Origin: Chara braunii
Lineage: Eukaryota; Streptophyta; Charophyceae; Charales; Characeae
Direction: 5' to 3'
Assembly: GCA_003427395.1 (NCBI GenBank)
Contig: BFEA01000452.1
Location: 74,663-103,611, forward strand
DNA length: 28,949 bases
Every line of letters starts with the position of its first letter. Within the stretch, counting starts at the first letter, position 1. Below are positions 10,249 to 19,760 of the stretch, in pieces. Below the pieces are notes generated by a model. That model saw only the letters and a list, made by a program, of their open reading frames with translations, searched no databases and was not told the DNA's origin. Position numbers and translations under genes: made by a program.

Positions 10249-10291
10249 GCGGGCATTGCCCGCACCGCCCGCACCGTGGGCGCTTAGCTAG
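10249..10291 (+). other. Helitron 3' terminus: two hairpins and CTAG end
   Basis: A perfect hairpin GCGGGC-ATT-GCCCGC (10249-10263) is followed at once by a second, GCCCGC-ACC-GTGGGC (10267-10281, one G-T pair), then GCTTAG and terminal CTAG (10288-10291). The next base is T, as expected of the A/T target. The second hairpin lies 6 bases before CTAG and fits the usual Helitron terminator; the first is an extra, stronger copy. Confidence 0.88.
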
Positions 10292-11138
10292 TAATAATTA
10301 AAGTAAAAGGAGAAGCAGCTCGAGACCTCTAGCTCGCTCCAGACGAAACGACGATCCGATTTGACACCTGGTGTAGCGGTCTGAACTCGGACCCGTGCGT
10401 GAGATGCCAAACTTTTCTCATACATTTTCTCCTTTCCTTTTTATTTCATTTATCTTTCCCTCTGCACCTAGCCCAAATCACGACCATCGGGGTCCAATGA
10501 GTGACTTCGTCAACACTAACCTTTTACCATCGCGTTCTTTGGAGGACCCGAATGTCACTTCAACCACAGGTCAGTCTACTGTATAGCAGGACACCGAATC
10601 TGCGTGATTCAACTAGAAGGCCCTGCGGCAAAGCTTTGCCCCCTGCATGACCCAGTGATTGATATCTGGTACACATTTGAGGTGCGTGAACAGGCACTCA
10701 GTACACAGCGGAGGGCCGGGATACCGTGCCCTCCGACATGATACCAACCCCCCGCCCAACGTCCTCGCTGGGCCAAAACGACGTAGGCAGCTTAGTATAA
10801 GAACAGTGAAATTCGGCGGTGCACTCAATCATTTCTATTGTAACTTTTGCAATCAAGGTCTCACTGTAGTTTTGCGTTAAGTTGCTTTTCACGCCCCCAA
10901 AGCACGCACGTCTTCCCTCTTGCAGCGAACAAACGTTCGCGTGATCTGCGTAGCCATTTTCTTCTTCCTTCTCTAACATTTTGATCTTTTTGGCCTTAGA
11001 CTTTCTCTTAATTTCAATTTTGTCGCAGCACATCTTCCCTCTTTGTCCTTAGTAGCATGTTCTCTTTATTCTCATAGTATTCTCTTCGTCTCGGTCTTCA
11101 CAGTTGCGCGCCCTTTCCTTTTTGGCCTTTCTTGCACC
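10292..11138. other. Flank right of the Helitron, no gene recognised
   Basis: No convincing coding frame on either strand. Contains a perfect 14-bp palindrome (GGCAAAGCTTTGCC, 10627-10640) flanked on both sides by direct CCCTGC. Confidence 0.5.
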
Positions 11139-11594
11139 ATGCCTGAGGCATGTTGTGGACAGGGAAAAGGGAGAGGTGGTAGAGGAGGGAAGACACGAGA
11201 AGAGCCGCCAGCTCGCTCACGACGCGAGTTCAGCTCAGAGGAGGAGGAGGAGGAAGTGCAAGGATATGACTCTCATGTGAGGCCATATCAGTGTTAGCCC
11301 TTCGTAGGCTGGTATGAGAGAACTCCATCCCCTACGAGGATGGAGTACTTTCAAAAGAAATTTGAGACACGCTATGACGCATCTGGCACCTCTTCTCCGC
11401 CTTACTCTCTCAGAGCCCACACTACTCCCGTGACAAGCAGAGCCTTAGTGCCTGCAGCGCCTCCACCTGCACCATGCATGGCTCCTTCTCTTCCCCAGCT
11501 CAATAGCTGCACTTTCTTCCTTCTCGCTCTCTGCTCTAGATATAGTTCATCATCACCGTTTACCTCTTGCATAAGCACGAGGTCCTTTCTTTGA
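11139..11594 (+). pseudogene. Short interrupted frame, Gly/Arg and Glu-rich, unrecognised
   Basis: From ATG 11139 the frame encodes a Gly-Arg-rich start (GKGRGGRGGKTREE), a basic stretch and a run of Glu (EEEEEEV). It meets TAG at 11295 and continues in frame (GWYERTPSPTRMEYFQKKFE) to a Pro/Ala-rich tail ending at 11592. Low-complexity basic-then-acidic N-termini are common in retrotransposon gag proteins, so this may be a gag fragment, but I see no capsid or zinc-knuckle motif. A 9-bp-arm hairpin (ACTCCATCC/GGATGGAGT, 11322-11346) lies within it. The function is not assigned. Confidence 0.35.
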
Positions 11595-11939
11595 ACTTCT
11601 GAGTCTTCTCTTTTTTTGACTTTCCAGTCCATTCCACAACGTCTCTGGCTTAAGAGTTTGAATACCCCGAGGCCGAGGATGCAGGTTCCTCGTAAACCAG
11701 GCCGCTTGTCGGCCACCAAATAAATTTCAGAAGGATTTCTCATCCGTTACTAATTTAACTTGCTGCTGACCCTTTTCAAAAGAGAAGCTACCTTGTTTCT
11801 TGTTTTGGCAGCGATGCCTAGGATACTTCTCTAAATGATATTGACACTTGAGGGCACTCATTTTGTCTGCCATGCTGGGGATAGGGTATACCAAACCCTT
11901 TTCAACTTCTGAAGCAAAAAAGTTATTGATTGCCTTGGT
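11595..11939. other. No gene recognised
   Basis: A minus-strand frame overlaps 11402-11743 but has no family resemblance and is not called. I see nothing else here. Confidence 0.5.
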
Positions 11940-13010
11940 TTTGGCCCACCACTAACCAGAAGTGACAGACCTCCCGTCAGTCTGACATACCTTATTCAGT
12001 CCGCCTTAGGCAAGGACCAATCAGACCATTTGTCTTGATGACCCCTTTAACCTGCCTCCAGGTCAGGACCACCATACCCACTACTTGAGTATGGTGACCC
12101 TTTGACACTCTTACCAGGACACCCAGACTATTGCAGGTCTGGTCACCCTATGACAGTAGACCTCTCGTCAATCAAACTGTCCCGTACCCGGATTTGACCA
12201 TTGCGGTCGGGGACCGACTCACCCACCAGTTTTTTACCTAAGGCGCTGACTGCCCCGCCTAGAATTTTGAACGTGGGACCCGGTCTAACCACGGTTCCAG
12301 GCTTTGGTGAACGTCACTGGATTGCAACCTCTGACTGCGGTACGGTTCCAGCTGACCCCTTTGACCTCACAGGCCAGACTCTCGGAGTTTTAGGCCAGAC
12401 TCCCGGAGTCTTAGCCTCAGTCAACTATGGAATTCGACACTCGCGTCGGGGACCTGCTGACCCCACAAGATTGTAACCTACTGTGGTAAGGCTCTGACTA
12501 GCCCCGACAGTCAATGCATCTTTAGGTTAAAAAAGAAAAACTCAGGTACAGAAAGCTAAACAAACATCTCAAGCCCCAGATAACAGAACAGACATTTCTT
12601 AAGAGATGTCCCTTCAGTCTCAAGAGGCACTGAACAACAATAACAACAACTGGCAATATATCTCCTAGAGACCTCCCTTCAACCTCATGAAATACAGAGT
12701 CTTAATCCCAGAGAGGTCCCTTCCCTCATCTAAGAATAATCCCAAGAGACCTCCCGTCAGCCTCAAGGAAGTACAAAGATACTGACCCCAGGGAAGTCCC
12801 TTCTCTCATCTGGGACAAAAGATAGACAACTTAGTCAAGAAAATACGAAGTCCCAATATTGACAACTCTCTAGTCAAACGAGGATGAACTTCTTTATGCC
12901 TATCTTCTTGATAGCTCTCTTAAACAGGCAACTCAGCTAGAAGACACGAAGCCCCTCTACTGACAACTCTCTAGTCAGGAAGAGCTGAACTTCTTTATGC
13001 CTGTCAGACC
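11940..13010. repeat. Field of degenerate tandem repeats and short hairpins
   Basis: A recurring motif close to AGACCTCCCGTCAG occurs at 11967, 12158, 12668 and 12746, with a weaker form at about 12604. The last two full copies belong to units of about 78 bp (12668-12745, 12746-12823). A second pair with period about 102 bp shares TGACAACTCTCTAGTCA and GAACTTCTTTATGCC (12859 and 12961 onward). Small inverted repeats are frequent: GTCAGTCTGAC (about 11977), CACCATAC/GTATGGTG (about 12069-12095), CCAGAC/GTCTGG (about 12123-12142), GGTC/GACC (about 12207) and GACTCCCGGAGTC (about 12398). It sits downstream of the minus-strand gypsy pol and may be its decayed 3' UTR or LTR. Confidence 0.6.
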
Positions 13011-13429
13011 TTCTCGTCATCATGAAATCAAAACTGGTTTCTCTTTTGAAGTACCACAACCACGAGTTCTCTGAACTTAATATCACTGCAAGTGCACTTT
13101 ACAGTTATTCCCCACTCAAAGATCTAATGCTCGTGGATCGACTGCGGCTCAACATTCATGACACTTTGATCTCATTAATTTCGTCGCTTATAAACAATAA
13201 TAGAATCAGTTCAGATGTAGAAACGCATGCAGATTATCTGGTTCAAGTCCTTTGTGAGAAAGTCATACAAGTTGAGAATTGACATATTGAACTGGCAATG
13301 CAAGAATAGTCAAGGTCTACTGAAATTTTATGTCTTCACAATGAGTCTTTATCTCACTATATTTTTCGTTGTTTTCTGAAACAGCTCTTTTACTGGATGA
13401 CTGACTCTTCTTTTATTTTTTTGTGATCA
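13011..13429. other. No gene recognised
   Basis: A plus-strand frame at 13022-13282 starts with ATG but shows no motif and opposes the neighbouring gypsy pol, so I do not call it a gene. Confidence 0.45.
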
Positions 13430-14654
13430 TTGTAGGGACCAAGTCAGGGTCTCTGAAGATAAACTTACAAAGTCTTGACCCCGATACCATATCATGAACT
13501 CTTGAGTCATCCATCTCTGATATCTCATAGACCTTGCCCTCTGCTTCACCTGTAATTTTGTAGGGACTGAGCCATCTGGGCTACAACCGTTTAGTCTACC
13601 GAATCTCAAGGGAATTGTCGAATAGGAGGACAACATCACAAACTTTCAGTTTCTCTTTCCTTACGTATCTCTTCTTGTTCCATCTCTCTTGATCTGACAA
13701 TCTATTGGTTGTCATTCTCTCTACAGTATTCATTACTGCTTGATCAACCTCTGATATCTGTCTCATTCTGATCTCAAGAAGCTCTTAAATAAAATAATCT
13801 CTGTCACCCTCTTAACTTGACCACGTTTTGATTATACTCTCAATAGGTAGAGTAACATACCGGCCATATCACAGAGTGAATGAAGCATAGTTAGTGGTTC
13901 TCTTGATAGTGATGTTGTCAGCATAAACTGCAGCTCTGAGTACTTCCGGTCAATTACTGAAGTTCCCTTCACACCATTTAGCCAATGAATCTTTCAAGGT
14001 TATGTGACCTCTCTCTATTGGTGCGTTTGCTTGAGGATGATAAGTAGTTACATATCAAATTTTGACACTCAGTCTAAAAGTAATTCTTCTTACAATCTCA
14101 TTTATAAATTCAGATCCTCTGTCTCAGACAAACTCTCTGATGAAGAGATACAAGAGATAGACTTCTTCTACCCAGTCAACTACTTGCTCGGCTGTCTCCC
14201 TTTTTAGAGCCTTTACCTCAACATATCCAGAAAAATTATCCCTCATATTCAATATGTACCTCATTCCGCCCTTGCCTAGAGGCATGGTGATGAGGTCCAA
14301 GTGAACTCGACTACCTGACTCTGCCAAGATAGTAGGAAATAAGGGCCCAATCATCCCCGTTGTAGACCTCTTCTGACATAACACACATGACTTACAGAAT
14401 CTGTAAATCATGTTTCTTATGCCAGACTAGAAGTAAAGTTTAACTGTCGTACAGTAGGTTGCTTCAGCGACTCTGTGGCAACCAGCAACCCCCTCGTGTA
14501 GGACAACAATTATTTTTAGTTGTCTTTTTTTTTCGCAGACCACTCTTAATGGAGGCAACCCTCCCTTGCCATCCACGAAGAGGTGACCTCTCTTTAGTAT
14601 GAACTTCTTCCTTGAATCTTTGCAGTAATACTCCTTTAGTCGTTCTCTCTCCAT
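13430..14654 (-). pseudogene. Ty3/gypsy pol: H2C2 zinc-binding and integrase core (decayed)
   Basis: Reading leftward, the frame begins with a pre-integrase segment (YYCKDSRKKFILKRGHLF, then PPLRVVCEKKRQL). An H2C2 zinc-binding module follows (LHEGVAGCHR then CKSCVLCQKRS, 14340-14520), then the integrase core. The catalytic triad is recognisable: Asp in HLDLI (codon 14295-14297), Asp in DRGSEFINE (14121-14123), Glu in PQANAPIERGH (14013-14015). There are exactly 35 residues between the second Asp and the Glu, the classic DD35E spacing. A TGA directly precedes the second Asp and more stops follow, so it is a pseudogene. The C-terminal part (WLSPYKITGEAEGKVYEI, about 13500-13560) matches the usual tail. 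It joins the retroelement DNA copy to the host genome in the family. Confidence 0.88.
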
Positions 14655-15199
14655 CTTCCTTCCAATCTTTTGATAACTTTCATCATATTATTCAAAATTA
14701 AATGGAATCTCTTCTTCCCCTTTTCCTCCTTTTTCTTCGTTTTTTTATCAAGAATTTTCTCATGTCTCATGGACAGCCACAACTGCTGCATTGATTTTAG
14801 CATAGCAGTCATTTTGTTCTTCCTCTCCTTCCTTTTCAAGAATTAACTCATAGACATAAGAATCATGAATTTCTCCCCAGCTGTCTTTTTCTTCATGCCA
14901 TAAGCTCCACCTATACGAACTTTGAGCCTTATAATCTTCATCGTCTTCCTCATTCATGAAGTTATCAACATAGGCAAAATCTTTAACTGTCTCATCAATA
15001 TTTCATCGTCTTCTTTTATCCGTTCAATTCTGCTTAGGTCATCTGCCCAATTTTTCTCAACAGGAATTTTTTCCAGTTTGAAATCAAAAGTCCAAATGCA
15101 GGCAATCCACCTGCTTACTGTTGGATCCACTTGTTAATGCTTCTTAATAGCACCAATCACAGCAGATGCATCAGTCCTCAGAATAAATCTCCTTCCAAA
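14655..15199 (-). pseudogene. Ty3/gypsy pol: RNase H C-terminal part and linker (decayed)
   Basis: Immediately left of the foldback element the minus strand continues RNase H with FGRRFILRTDASAVIGAIKK (about 15135-15195), then VDPTVSRWI, FDFKLEKIPVEKNWADDLSR (about 15010-15080). This is the standard RNase H end of Ty3/gypsy pol. A TAA interrupts it near 15134. The following 350 bases encode an acidic, Glu-rich linker (EEDDEDY, LEKEGEEEQND) in broken frames that leads into the pre-integrase segment. Confidence 0.8.
15193..15199. repeat. Target-site duplication of the foldback element, left copy
   Basis: TTCCAAA, identical to 15541-15547 on the other side of the inserted element. The two copies flank bases 15200-15540 exactly. 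Confidence 0.85.
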
Positions 15200-15540
15200 A
15201 CGACCATTTCGTCAAAATGGACATATTTTATTTTTTGAACGAAATTGAAACCGAGTTTTTTGGCCGAAAACTTATCAAAATTTGTTGTTCCCGAGGGTCC
15301 AGCGTTTCACAAATACTGGAACCCTTGGTTGTACATGGACCAAGCTTAAGACCAGGCACCTCCAGGTAGGACTGTCTGGAGGTGCCTGGTCTCAAGCTAG
15401 GTCCATGTACAGCCAGGGGGTCAAGCGTTTGTAAAACGCTGGACCCTTAGGAACAACAAATTTTGACGAGTTTTTGGCAAAAAAACTCGGTTTCAATTTC
15501 GTTCAAAAAATAAAAGATGTTCATTTTGACGAAATAACAG
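15200..15540. mobile_element. 341-bp foldback element (MITE-like) inserted in gypsy RNase H
   Basis: Almost the entire element is one imperfect inverted repeat: the arm ATTTCGTCAAAATG... from 15206 matches the reverse complement of the arm ending at 15535. Inner blocks (GAACGAAATTGAAACCGAGTTTTTTGG; GGGTCCAGCG; GTACATGGACC; GACCAGGCACCTCCAG) appear in both arms, with a centre near 15370. There is no coding capacity. It is bounded by a perfect 7-bp duplication TTCCAAA. Removing the element and one TTCCAAA rejoins HYAF to GRRFIL on the minus strand, restoring the RNase H frame without a gap, so both ends are set independently of the repeat structure. The superfamily is not clear; 7-bp duplications do not fit Mariner, PIF or CACTA, and are nearest to Mutator, hAT or P-like groups. 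Confidence 0.9.
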
Positions 15541-15547
15541 TTCCAAA
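15541..15547. repeat. Target-site duplication of the foldback element, right copy
   Basis: TTCCAAA, the partner of 15193-15199. On the minus strand it reads TTTGGAA within the RNase H Phe-Gly codons. Confidence 0.85.
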
Positions 15548-16473
15548 TGCATAGTGCCTGAAGCACCTGAGGCAATGGATGATCGTCAGTAGTTCTTTTC
15601 TAAACTGGGTGTAGCCACGTTCGGTAGAGTTAAGAGTTTTACTCTCAAATCTTAGAGGTCTCTTTTTTATATTCCCATCTTTCTGGATAAGTACACCACC
15701 AAGAGCTATTGGTCCCCCATCCGCCTCGATGATGAAGGGTCTTCCCTCCTCATCAGCATATAAAGACACTCCCAGCACAACGCCTCCGTCTTTTATTTTT
15801 TATTGTAAAGCCTCTGCAACAATCTGTCTTTTCTCAGTCCAAGATAAGTCGGCCCCTTGTCTCACCATTTCTTTTTGGGGTTCTGCAAGGGTAGTAAAAT
15901 GAGGACTAAAAATCCTCCAGAACCCACAAACACCCAAGAAGCTTCTGACATCTGTCACTCACTTGAGAGAGAGAGACCAATTCAAAATTTTGTTCATCTT
16001 CTTAGGGTCAGGGCTCCTACCATTGGAGAAACATCTAAAGCCCAAGATGGTTACCTCTGCTTTAGAGAGAAGAGACTTCGGCACACTGGCAGTCATGTTA
16101 TATTTCTAAAATCTCTCTAGGACCACATTTACCTCTTCGACATGTTCCCAGACAAAATTTCTGACTCCATCAGCAACCAAAGTCTCATCTCTTACTATAG
16201 GTCCTTTCAAATGGTTATCTCATGAGAGACGTTCTGCATGACTTGGATCATATCCCTCTTAACCAACTCCACATCATTGGTCCAACCTTGAGGCACCATA
16301 CATATCTGAATAAGCGCTCTCGGTGTCTGCATGGCGGTCATTGGTCGGCTCGTGGAATCAATGAAAAACTGATCATAGCAAGAATATAAATCATTTAAAT
16401 AATAAATGCATCGATCAGCAAAAGATTTAGAAAGGAGATTAGCATTAGGGAAACTACCTGTATCACGTACCGT
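15541..16473 (-). pseudogene. Ty3/gypsy pol: reverse transcriptase and start of RNase H (5'-truncated, decayed)
   Basis: Reading leftward from 16473: TVRDTGSFPN, RCIYYLNDLYSCYDQF (finger/palm, aspartate of motif A), TPRALIQICMVPQGWTND (motif B), then thumb text ASVPKSLLSKAEVTILGF, RSFLGVCGFWRIF and the RNase H start PFIIEADGGPIALGGVL, KRPLRFESKTLNSTERGYTQFRKELL, CLRCFRHYAF. The catalytic Y-x-D-D box expected about 15 residues after MIQVMQNVSHEIT is missing: the sequence jumps near 16212 straight to KGPIVRDETL-like text, as if a handful of codons were deleted. Several stops and frameshifts follow. Sequence right of 16473 is unrelated, so the 5' half of RT and any gag are missing. Confidence 0.88.
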
Positions 16474-16805
16474 TGTCGGACGACCGCAGACCAGTCGGTC
16501 ACCCGAAATTCGAAAGATTGGGTTTTGGGTTAAGTGCATAGGGAAGAATCCACCGACACTTTCGTCGGGCCTGTCGGGAAAAATTAGGGGTCGGAAAGGG
16601 GTCCCTAAAATCTCCCCTATCAGCTATAAAGACCGACCCTTGGAATCAACATGACGAACAACTGAGACTACCGCATCTAGTGCCTACCATTTTCATTCGT
16701 TCCGAGGTTGTCTCCGAAGCGGCCGACTGCGGAACGGTGGTATGGGATTGAGGTTCGGCACGCTCTTTTTACACTGGGCAATTGATGAGGAAATGAACCG
16801 TCAAT

Positions 16806-17060
16806 TTTCGCTAGCTTTAATAACTAAATTAAAATTCGGAAAGAGAATTAAAAAAATAATAAAAGGGAAGAAAATAATGGAATATTTGCTATTTAAATAA
16901 AATTTCATCAGAAATTATTTTTTATTTTTATTATTTTCGATAATAAAATTAAGAATGAAAAAAAAAATAAAAAATCATAAAATAAAAGAAAACTAATGAT
17001 TATTTATTATTCGATTAAATTTTATTAAGATTATTTGCAATGTAATTTAACCTGGAATTA
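16806..17060. other. Very AT-rich block
   Basis: Dense poly-A and ATTATT-rich DNA without coding frames, between two moderately GC-rich blocks of the candidate LTR. Confidence 0.7.
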
Positions 17061-17169
17061 TTTACTTCCTTCGAGTCTGATGATTCTTTCGAGCCCCCAA
17101 TAATTGTGAACTCTCACTTGATTTACTCGACTTACCTGATTTACCTGATTGATATCCTCGTCGTAGTCT

Positions 17170-17720
17170 AGATGTTGTTGAGTGAGTGGGACTGATGTTG
17201 GGCCACGGCGACATGGTTGGTACGGTGCGAAAATGGGGTTTACTTTAGAATCGGCATGGGTTATCTGTGGCATGGTATTGTACCCTGTATTGGACAGTCT
17301 TGGTTACCAGTTCGGTGCTGGGCTAGTTTTCTGCAAGACGGTACATTTATGTTTGATACGGGTACTGGCATGGTACTTTCGTTGGATCAGCATCGGTACA
17401 GAGTACTTCAGTTCGCTGTTGAGACGATCGGAATGACCGCTAAATCGAGTTGACACAATTATTGGTTCGGCATCGACATGGTACTGCAGGCTGGAACTTA
17501 TTTTCAGGCTCGGTTTCAGGTATGGTTCAATGGTTCGAAACAAGTTCGGCGCGGGGGTAAGGTACAAGCTGCGGCAGTACGGAAAGGCTATTTCTAGTTT
17601 GGTATCTGGCCCGGGACTGGTACCCTTAGGCAGGATTTCATTTGTTCCCAGGCACTGGACTGACACAGTGAGGCTGATTTTGAGAGGTACGGTCTGGGTA
17701 CCGCTGAGGGGCCAGAGGCG
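17170..17720 (+). repeat. Cryptically repetitive GGTAC / GGCATGG-rich block
   Basis: GGTAC occurs about ten times in 550 bases, often in contexts such as TCGGCATGGTA, TGGTACGGT or GGCATGGTACT. No fixed period is visible. Open frames here (for example 17182-17436) reflect low complexity rather than a recognisable protein. Confidence 0.4.
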
Positions 17721-18078
17721 AACTTATCAGGTCTGGATCGCAGGCAGGATAAAGGGAAAGTCACGGGAGGTTGGGGACATTAGTGTGCGTGGTGTACACA
17801 GTCCACCTCCTGTTGACAGAGGGATTTGGACAGTGGGGGCGCTTGCCCCGTGTACCCTGCCCACTCTAGCGCTGCGATGCGAGTTTGAATAGCCCGCTTG
17901 GGAAAGCTGGGGATGGAGAGGAGGTGCTGACACGAGGAATGAAAAGCGACGGAGGGTGCCTGAGAGCGTTGAACAGGGGAAGGTTCGCTTACAGAGGGCA
18001 GACCCCTCCCGGAAAGGATGGTGGGGAAGGAGGTTCCATTGGAATGTTGAGAGGCACGTAACCCTCCTTGATTAAACA

Positions 18079-18370
18079 ATGAAGAGGTCGAGCGAGGGAA
18101 ACGAAGGAGGGAAAAAGCAACGAGAGGAAGAGGCGGAATAAACCCTCGACGAGTTCCTGGCGCTTTCGATAGGAGCACGCGAGACTCTGAGCATGGAACA
18201 TCATAAGAGGTTGGAGGAGTGAATGGAGGATGCAGTGTACACTGTACACAGAGCTTCGAATGACTAGTCGGAACGCCGCGATTTCGAAAATCAATGGTAA
18301 AGTTGTTGATGTGCGTACTATCGTTGCGAGCAATGCTTATGGGATGAGCGAAATGCTCGCTCTATCGAAC
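18079..18370 (+). other. Possible decayed coding fragment
   Basis: From ATG 18079 a charged frame (MKRSSEGNEGGKKQREEEAE, then TLDEFLALSIGARETLSMEHHKRLEE and MEDAVYTVHRASND) is broken only by stops one transition from Gln or Arg codons. I cannot assign it to a family, and chance is not excluded. Confidence 0.25.
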
Positions 18371-19450
18371 TCAGGAAACGAGCGATCCGCCTGAGTAACC
18401 ACTGAACTCCCCGCGTTTGCCCGGACGTAACATCTTCGTGTGTCCAAGGCTGGCAGGCCCGGCTGAAACTGTGATTCAGGAGTGTGCTCTTCCATATCCC
18501 TGATTGAGGATCAATACTTTACTCTTTCATTCAGTAAGTCGCTGAGAACGCTAAACGCGATAGATAAAGTGTGTTTAAATGTTGAAACAAGAGCTAGAGA
18601 GAGCGCTGGTTGACGGGCAGAAAGTACTGATTGACAACAGGGGAGGGAAAATGAAAATTGGTGCGAAGCTGAAGTGCATGTGAATGGAAGTAACTGCGAG
18701 ATGTACCCCCCCCCCTTCAACCGGTTGAAAGCTCACCAATCTTCATATCAAAACTAAGACTATGACGTAAGAGGGGCAAGTTCTAGCAAGCGCCCCCTTG
18801 TCTCTGGGCCAGATCATGGAAAGTCGCATGACAAAATTGAGAGGGCACGCTGATTGAGGGTAATTGCAATACTTACCTCGTGACCCCAGTCCAAAACACA
18901 GCCAAATACACGACCAACTTAGACGGTGCACAACGGAACACGAATGAAGGTGCAGTACTACCCTCTCGTTTCTAAAGTCAGAATACAACTGTGATTCCGG
19001 GCTTTCCGACTGCTGAAATCGATTGGTCGCGAAGCCATGAGGAGAGAAACATCACTTAGTACCCAACTTCCTTCCATCTGATAGGGATTGAGTTCGTCTG
19101 TTTCCGGCTAAAACTTCTGAATAGGATAGTGGAGAGGGACTCTGCAGAGGCCCGCGCATTCCCCGGATCGAGGACTTACCGTGCAATAAGTTTGTTGAAT
19201 GCCCTGTTACGCTAAGTGCCTGGCTGATGTGCTACAGTATCTATTCAACTTAGCTGTGTGATATGCTTGCCAACATAATCAACCGCCTGCTGCGAGTTAC
19301 CAAGGAAAATCGATAACTGAGTAGATTAAAGAGGGGCACATGTACACCTCGAAGAATTGCAATTGCAGGCAGAACAGACGTATCTTTAACTCAGTGAGAG
19401 CGAGCCGGAAGGGAGGAATAAGCTAGGAAATCAAGACCTACCTCGCATTG
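18371..19450. other. No gene recognised
   Basis: Moderate GC, no frame with family resemblance and no clear repeat apart from a C9 run near 18706-18715. It probably belongs to the candidate LTR. Confidence 0.5.
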
Positions 19451-19452
19451 TC

Positions 19453-19760
19453 AGAATAAAAGCTTTTTGTTTATTGTTTAGCCTGAATGTCAGTAATCAA
19501 AACTTGTTTTTTTACTGTACGGTTGAAAGTGCTCATAGTCTGACCTTAACTTCTGTAATAAAAGCTCCGTTGTTTACCGTTCAGTCCGAAGTTTGCTCCT
19601 CATGGTTGTAACTGAAACTCTCGGTAATTAAAAGTCATTGTTCATCGCTCAATCCAAACTCTCTTGCGCATGGCTGGCCCTGACACATGGGAGTCGAAAG
19701 TCTATTATACAATGGTTGTTGTTCATCGACAACACAAATATTCGCTGCTCGTCGAAAGAG
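19453..19760 (+). repeat. Degenerate 70-100-bp repeats around AATAAAAGC
   Basis: Three diverged copies begin at about 19453 (AGAATAAAAGCTTTTTGTTTATTGTTTAGCCTGAA), 19554 (GTAATAAAAGCTCCGTTGTTTACCGTTCAGTCCGAA, in part) and 19623 (GTAATTAAAAGTCATTGTTCATCGCTCAATCCAAA, in part). Fragments (TTGTTCATCGAC, TTGTTCATTGG) continue to about 19785. AATAAA motifs recur in the array, so a polyadenylation role in the LTR is conceivable but unproven. Confidence 0.55.

Larger units (their letters stand above)
2128..10291 (+). mobile_element. Degenerate autonomous Helitron (5' end unresolved)
   Basis: Helitrons are rolling-circle DNA transposons that encode one Rep-helicase protein, insert between A and T without target duplication, and end in a short hairpin plus CTRR. 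All diagnostic parts are visible: an HUH motif, two tyrosines in KYVCKY context, PIF1 helicase motifs, and at the right end a GC hairpin (10267-10281), a 6-nt spacer and terminal CTAG (10288-10291) followed by host T. The left boundary could lie anywhere upstream; the start given is where the Rep-helicase frame can first be followed. A second long frame follows the helicase. At least six frameshifts and seven stops interrupt the Rep-helicase, so this copy is inactive. Confidence 0.9.

Noticed and set aside
11402-11743. Minus-strand frame of 113 codons
   Set aside because: It overlaps the better plus-strand frame at 11340-11594 and shows no gypsy motif although it shares pol orientation.
11940-13010. 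CRISPR array
   Set aside because: Repeats are imperfect, unequal in spacing and lie in a eukaryotic retroelement context.
13022-13282. Plus-strand frame of 86 codons with an ATG start
   Set aside because: It has no family resemblance, no in-frame extension, and lies in the decayed flank of an opposing retroelement.
16728-16745. Initiator-Met primer-binding site (GGTGGTATGGGATT)
   Set aside because: Only TGGTAT matches the usual TGGTATCAGAGC, too little to call; the tRNA-Asp site at 20199 is far better.
17304-18333. Several overlapping minus-strand frames of 110-130 codons
   Set aside because: They lie in GGTAC-rich or purine-biased DNA, use different frames and show no domain pattern.
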